A stretch of DNA of 5,289 nucleotides from NCBI GenBank assembly GCA_016776525.1, contig JADHTD010000204.1, positions 1 to 5,289 of the forward strand, read 5' to 3'. The position numbers and the translations under genes were made by a program. Of this stretch, positions 4,555 to 5,289 are shown piece by piece. Origin of the DNA: Rhodospirillales bacterium (GTDB lineage Bacteria; Pseudomonadota; Alphaproteobacteria; Rhodospirillales; JADHTD01). Each line of letters starts with the position of its first letter. Positions within the stretch are counted from its first letter, which is position 1. Below the pieces are notes generated by a model, which was not told the DNA's origin, ran no database searches, and saw nothing but the letters and a program-made list of their open reading frames with translations.

Positions 4555-4583
4555 TTGCCCGTTGCCGCACCCGGTCTTATAAG
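4555..4583 (+). promoter_or_regulatory. Sigma70-type promoter of hldD
   Basis: TTGCCC (4555-4560), a 17-bp spacer, then TATAAG (4578-4583). Transcription would start near 4590, leaving a leader of about 27 nt. The -10 lies in the palindrome CTTATAAG (4576-4583), so a weaker minus-strand -10 overlaps it. Confidence 0.6.
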
Positions 4584-4616
4584 TGCGGAGCACATCTGAA
4601 AGTATCTGGAAAAACC

Positions 4617-5289
4617 ATGTACATGGTCACCGGCGGGGCCGGATTTATTGGTTCCAACATCGTTGAAGCCCTGGAGCGACGCGGCGACGGACAGTTGGCC
4701 GTTTGCGATCTCATTGATGGTGATACCCAAACCGCCGGGTTGGCCGGTGGCGGCGGAATCAAAGATCCAAAATTACTCAATTTGTCAAAGCGGGACGTTG
4801 CCCATATCCTCGGGCCGGAAGCCCTGCTCGGGTTCCTTTCGGGCCATGCATCCGACATGAAGGCGGTTTTTCACATGGGGGCCATTTCGTCGACCACGGA
4901 AACCGATGTGGACCTGATTTTCGACACCAACGTGCGGCTGTCCCTCGACCTTTGGCGCTGGTGCGCGGAAAACGAGGTGCCGCTGATCTATGCCTCCTCG
5001 GCGGCCACCTATGGCGACGGTGCCGGGGGGTTCGTCGACGACGGTTCGCTGGACGGTTTGGCGACGCTCAAACCTTTGAATGCCTATGGCTGGAGCAAAC
5101 TGGAGTTTGACCGCCGGGTGGCCCATATGGTTGCCGATGGCGAACCGCGCCCGCCACAGTGGGCGGGGCTCAAATTCTTCAACGTCTATGGACCCAACGA
5201 ATACCACAAGGGCAGCATGCAGAGCGTCGTCGTTCAGGTCTATCCCAAGGCCGCCGCCGGGGAGCCGGCGACTTTGTTCAAGTCCCACC
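4617..5289 (+). CDS. hldD: ADP-L-glycero-D-manno-heptose 6-epimerase, C-terminus cut by the right edge
   Basis: 224 codons are visible of a family usually about 310-330 long. HldD inverts C6 of ADP-D-glycero-D-manno-heptose using bound NADP, giving the heptose precursor of the lipopolysaccharide inner core. Visible: Rossmann motif GGAGFIG (6-12), D31 after the second strand, FHMGAISSTTETD (85-97), YASSAATYG (125-133), LNAYGWSK (154-161) and FFNVYGPNEYHKGSM (187-201). By alignment to the E. coli enzyme, S128, Y157 and K198 correspond to S116, Y140 and K178, the last two being the catalytic pair; the SSTTE and HKGSM motifs separate HldD from other sugar-nucleotide epimerases. About 12 extra residues, Gly-rich (around 36-50), follow the D31 region. 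The start at 4617 (MYMVTGG) matches the family MIIVTGG, with a weak GGA 7 nt before. It is divergent from ubiK with its own promoter. Confidence 0.95.
   Translation, partial: MYMVTGGAGFIGSNIVEALERRGDGQLAVCDLIDGDTQTAGLAGGGGIKDPKLLNLSKRDVAHILGPEALLGFLSGHASDMKAVFHMGAISSTTETDVDLIFDTNVRLSLDLWRWCAENEVPLIYASSAATYGDGAGGFVDDGSLDGLATLKPLNAYGWSKLEFDRRVAHMVADGEPRPPQWAGLKFFNVYGPNEYHKGSMQSVVVQVYPKAAAGEPATLFKSH

Noticed and set aside
4507..4593. N-terminal extension of UbiK to an ATG at 4593
   Set aside because: It overlaps the divergent hldD promoter, and its sequence does not resemble the UbiK N-terminus.
4785..5288. Minus-strand open frame of 167 codons opposite hldD
   Set aside because: The plus strand encodes conserved HldD motifs throughout this stretch; the antisense protein has no recognisable features.

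Overview
The window looks like ordinary chromosome from an alphaproteobacterium, probably Rhodospirillales-like. This rests on the protein types (a TetR/COQ9-like regulator, a Phasin_2-type phasin, a UbiK with the alphaproteobacterial N-terminus, and a YbjN gene abutting proC) and on G+C-rich coding DNA with AT-rich promoter gaps. The placement is an inference from remembered family resemblance, not from a search.

Layout. Six whole genes and one cut at the left edge are on the minus strand; one gene cut at the right edge is on the plus strand. From left to right: an unrecognised protein (1-420, C-terminus missing); csaA (582-917); a strong intrinsic terminator (978-1007); a phasin (1046-1516) whose promoter is flanked by two TGCACTGCA-type operators; a TetR-type regulator (1739-2470); proC (2594-3406); a YbjN-domain gene (3407-3910) whose stop codon touches the proC start; a 215-bp AT-rich gap with a large nested inverted repeat (3946-4028); ubiK (4126-4506); and, divergent from it, hldD (4617 to the edge, 224 residues visible).

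How the genes relate. There is no single pathway. ybjN-proC is a clear two-gene unit, proC supplying the last step of proline synthesis. The phasin coats polyhydroxyalkanoate (PHA) granules; its two operators resemble sites for the PHA-sensing repressor PhaR, which is not encoded here. The TetR-type gene next door is a second candidate regulator. ubiK (ubiquinone biosynthesis accessory factor) and hldD (heptose precursor for lipopolysaccharide) share a divergent promoter region of about 110 bp. I found no tRNA, rRNA, CRISPR array, insertion sequence or phage gene, and no gene-free stretch longer than 300 bases.

Most worth a second look: the operator-promoter-operator arrangement before the phasin gene, the nested palindrome before ybjN, the histone-like basic tail of UbiK together with its possibly leaderless start, and the unknown gene at the left edge. 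None of these amounts to a clearly new system on sequence alone.
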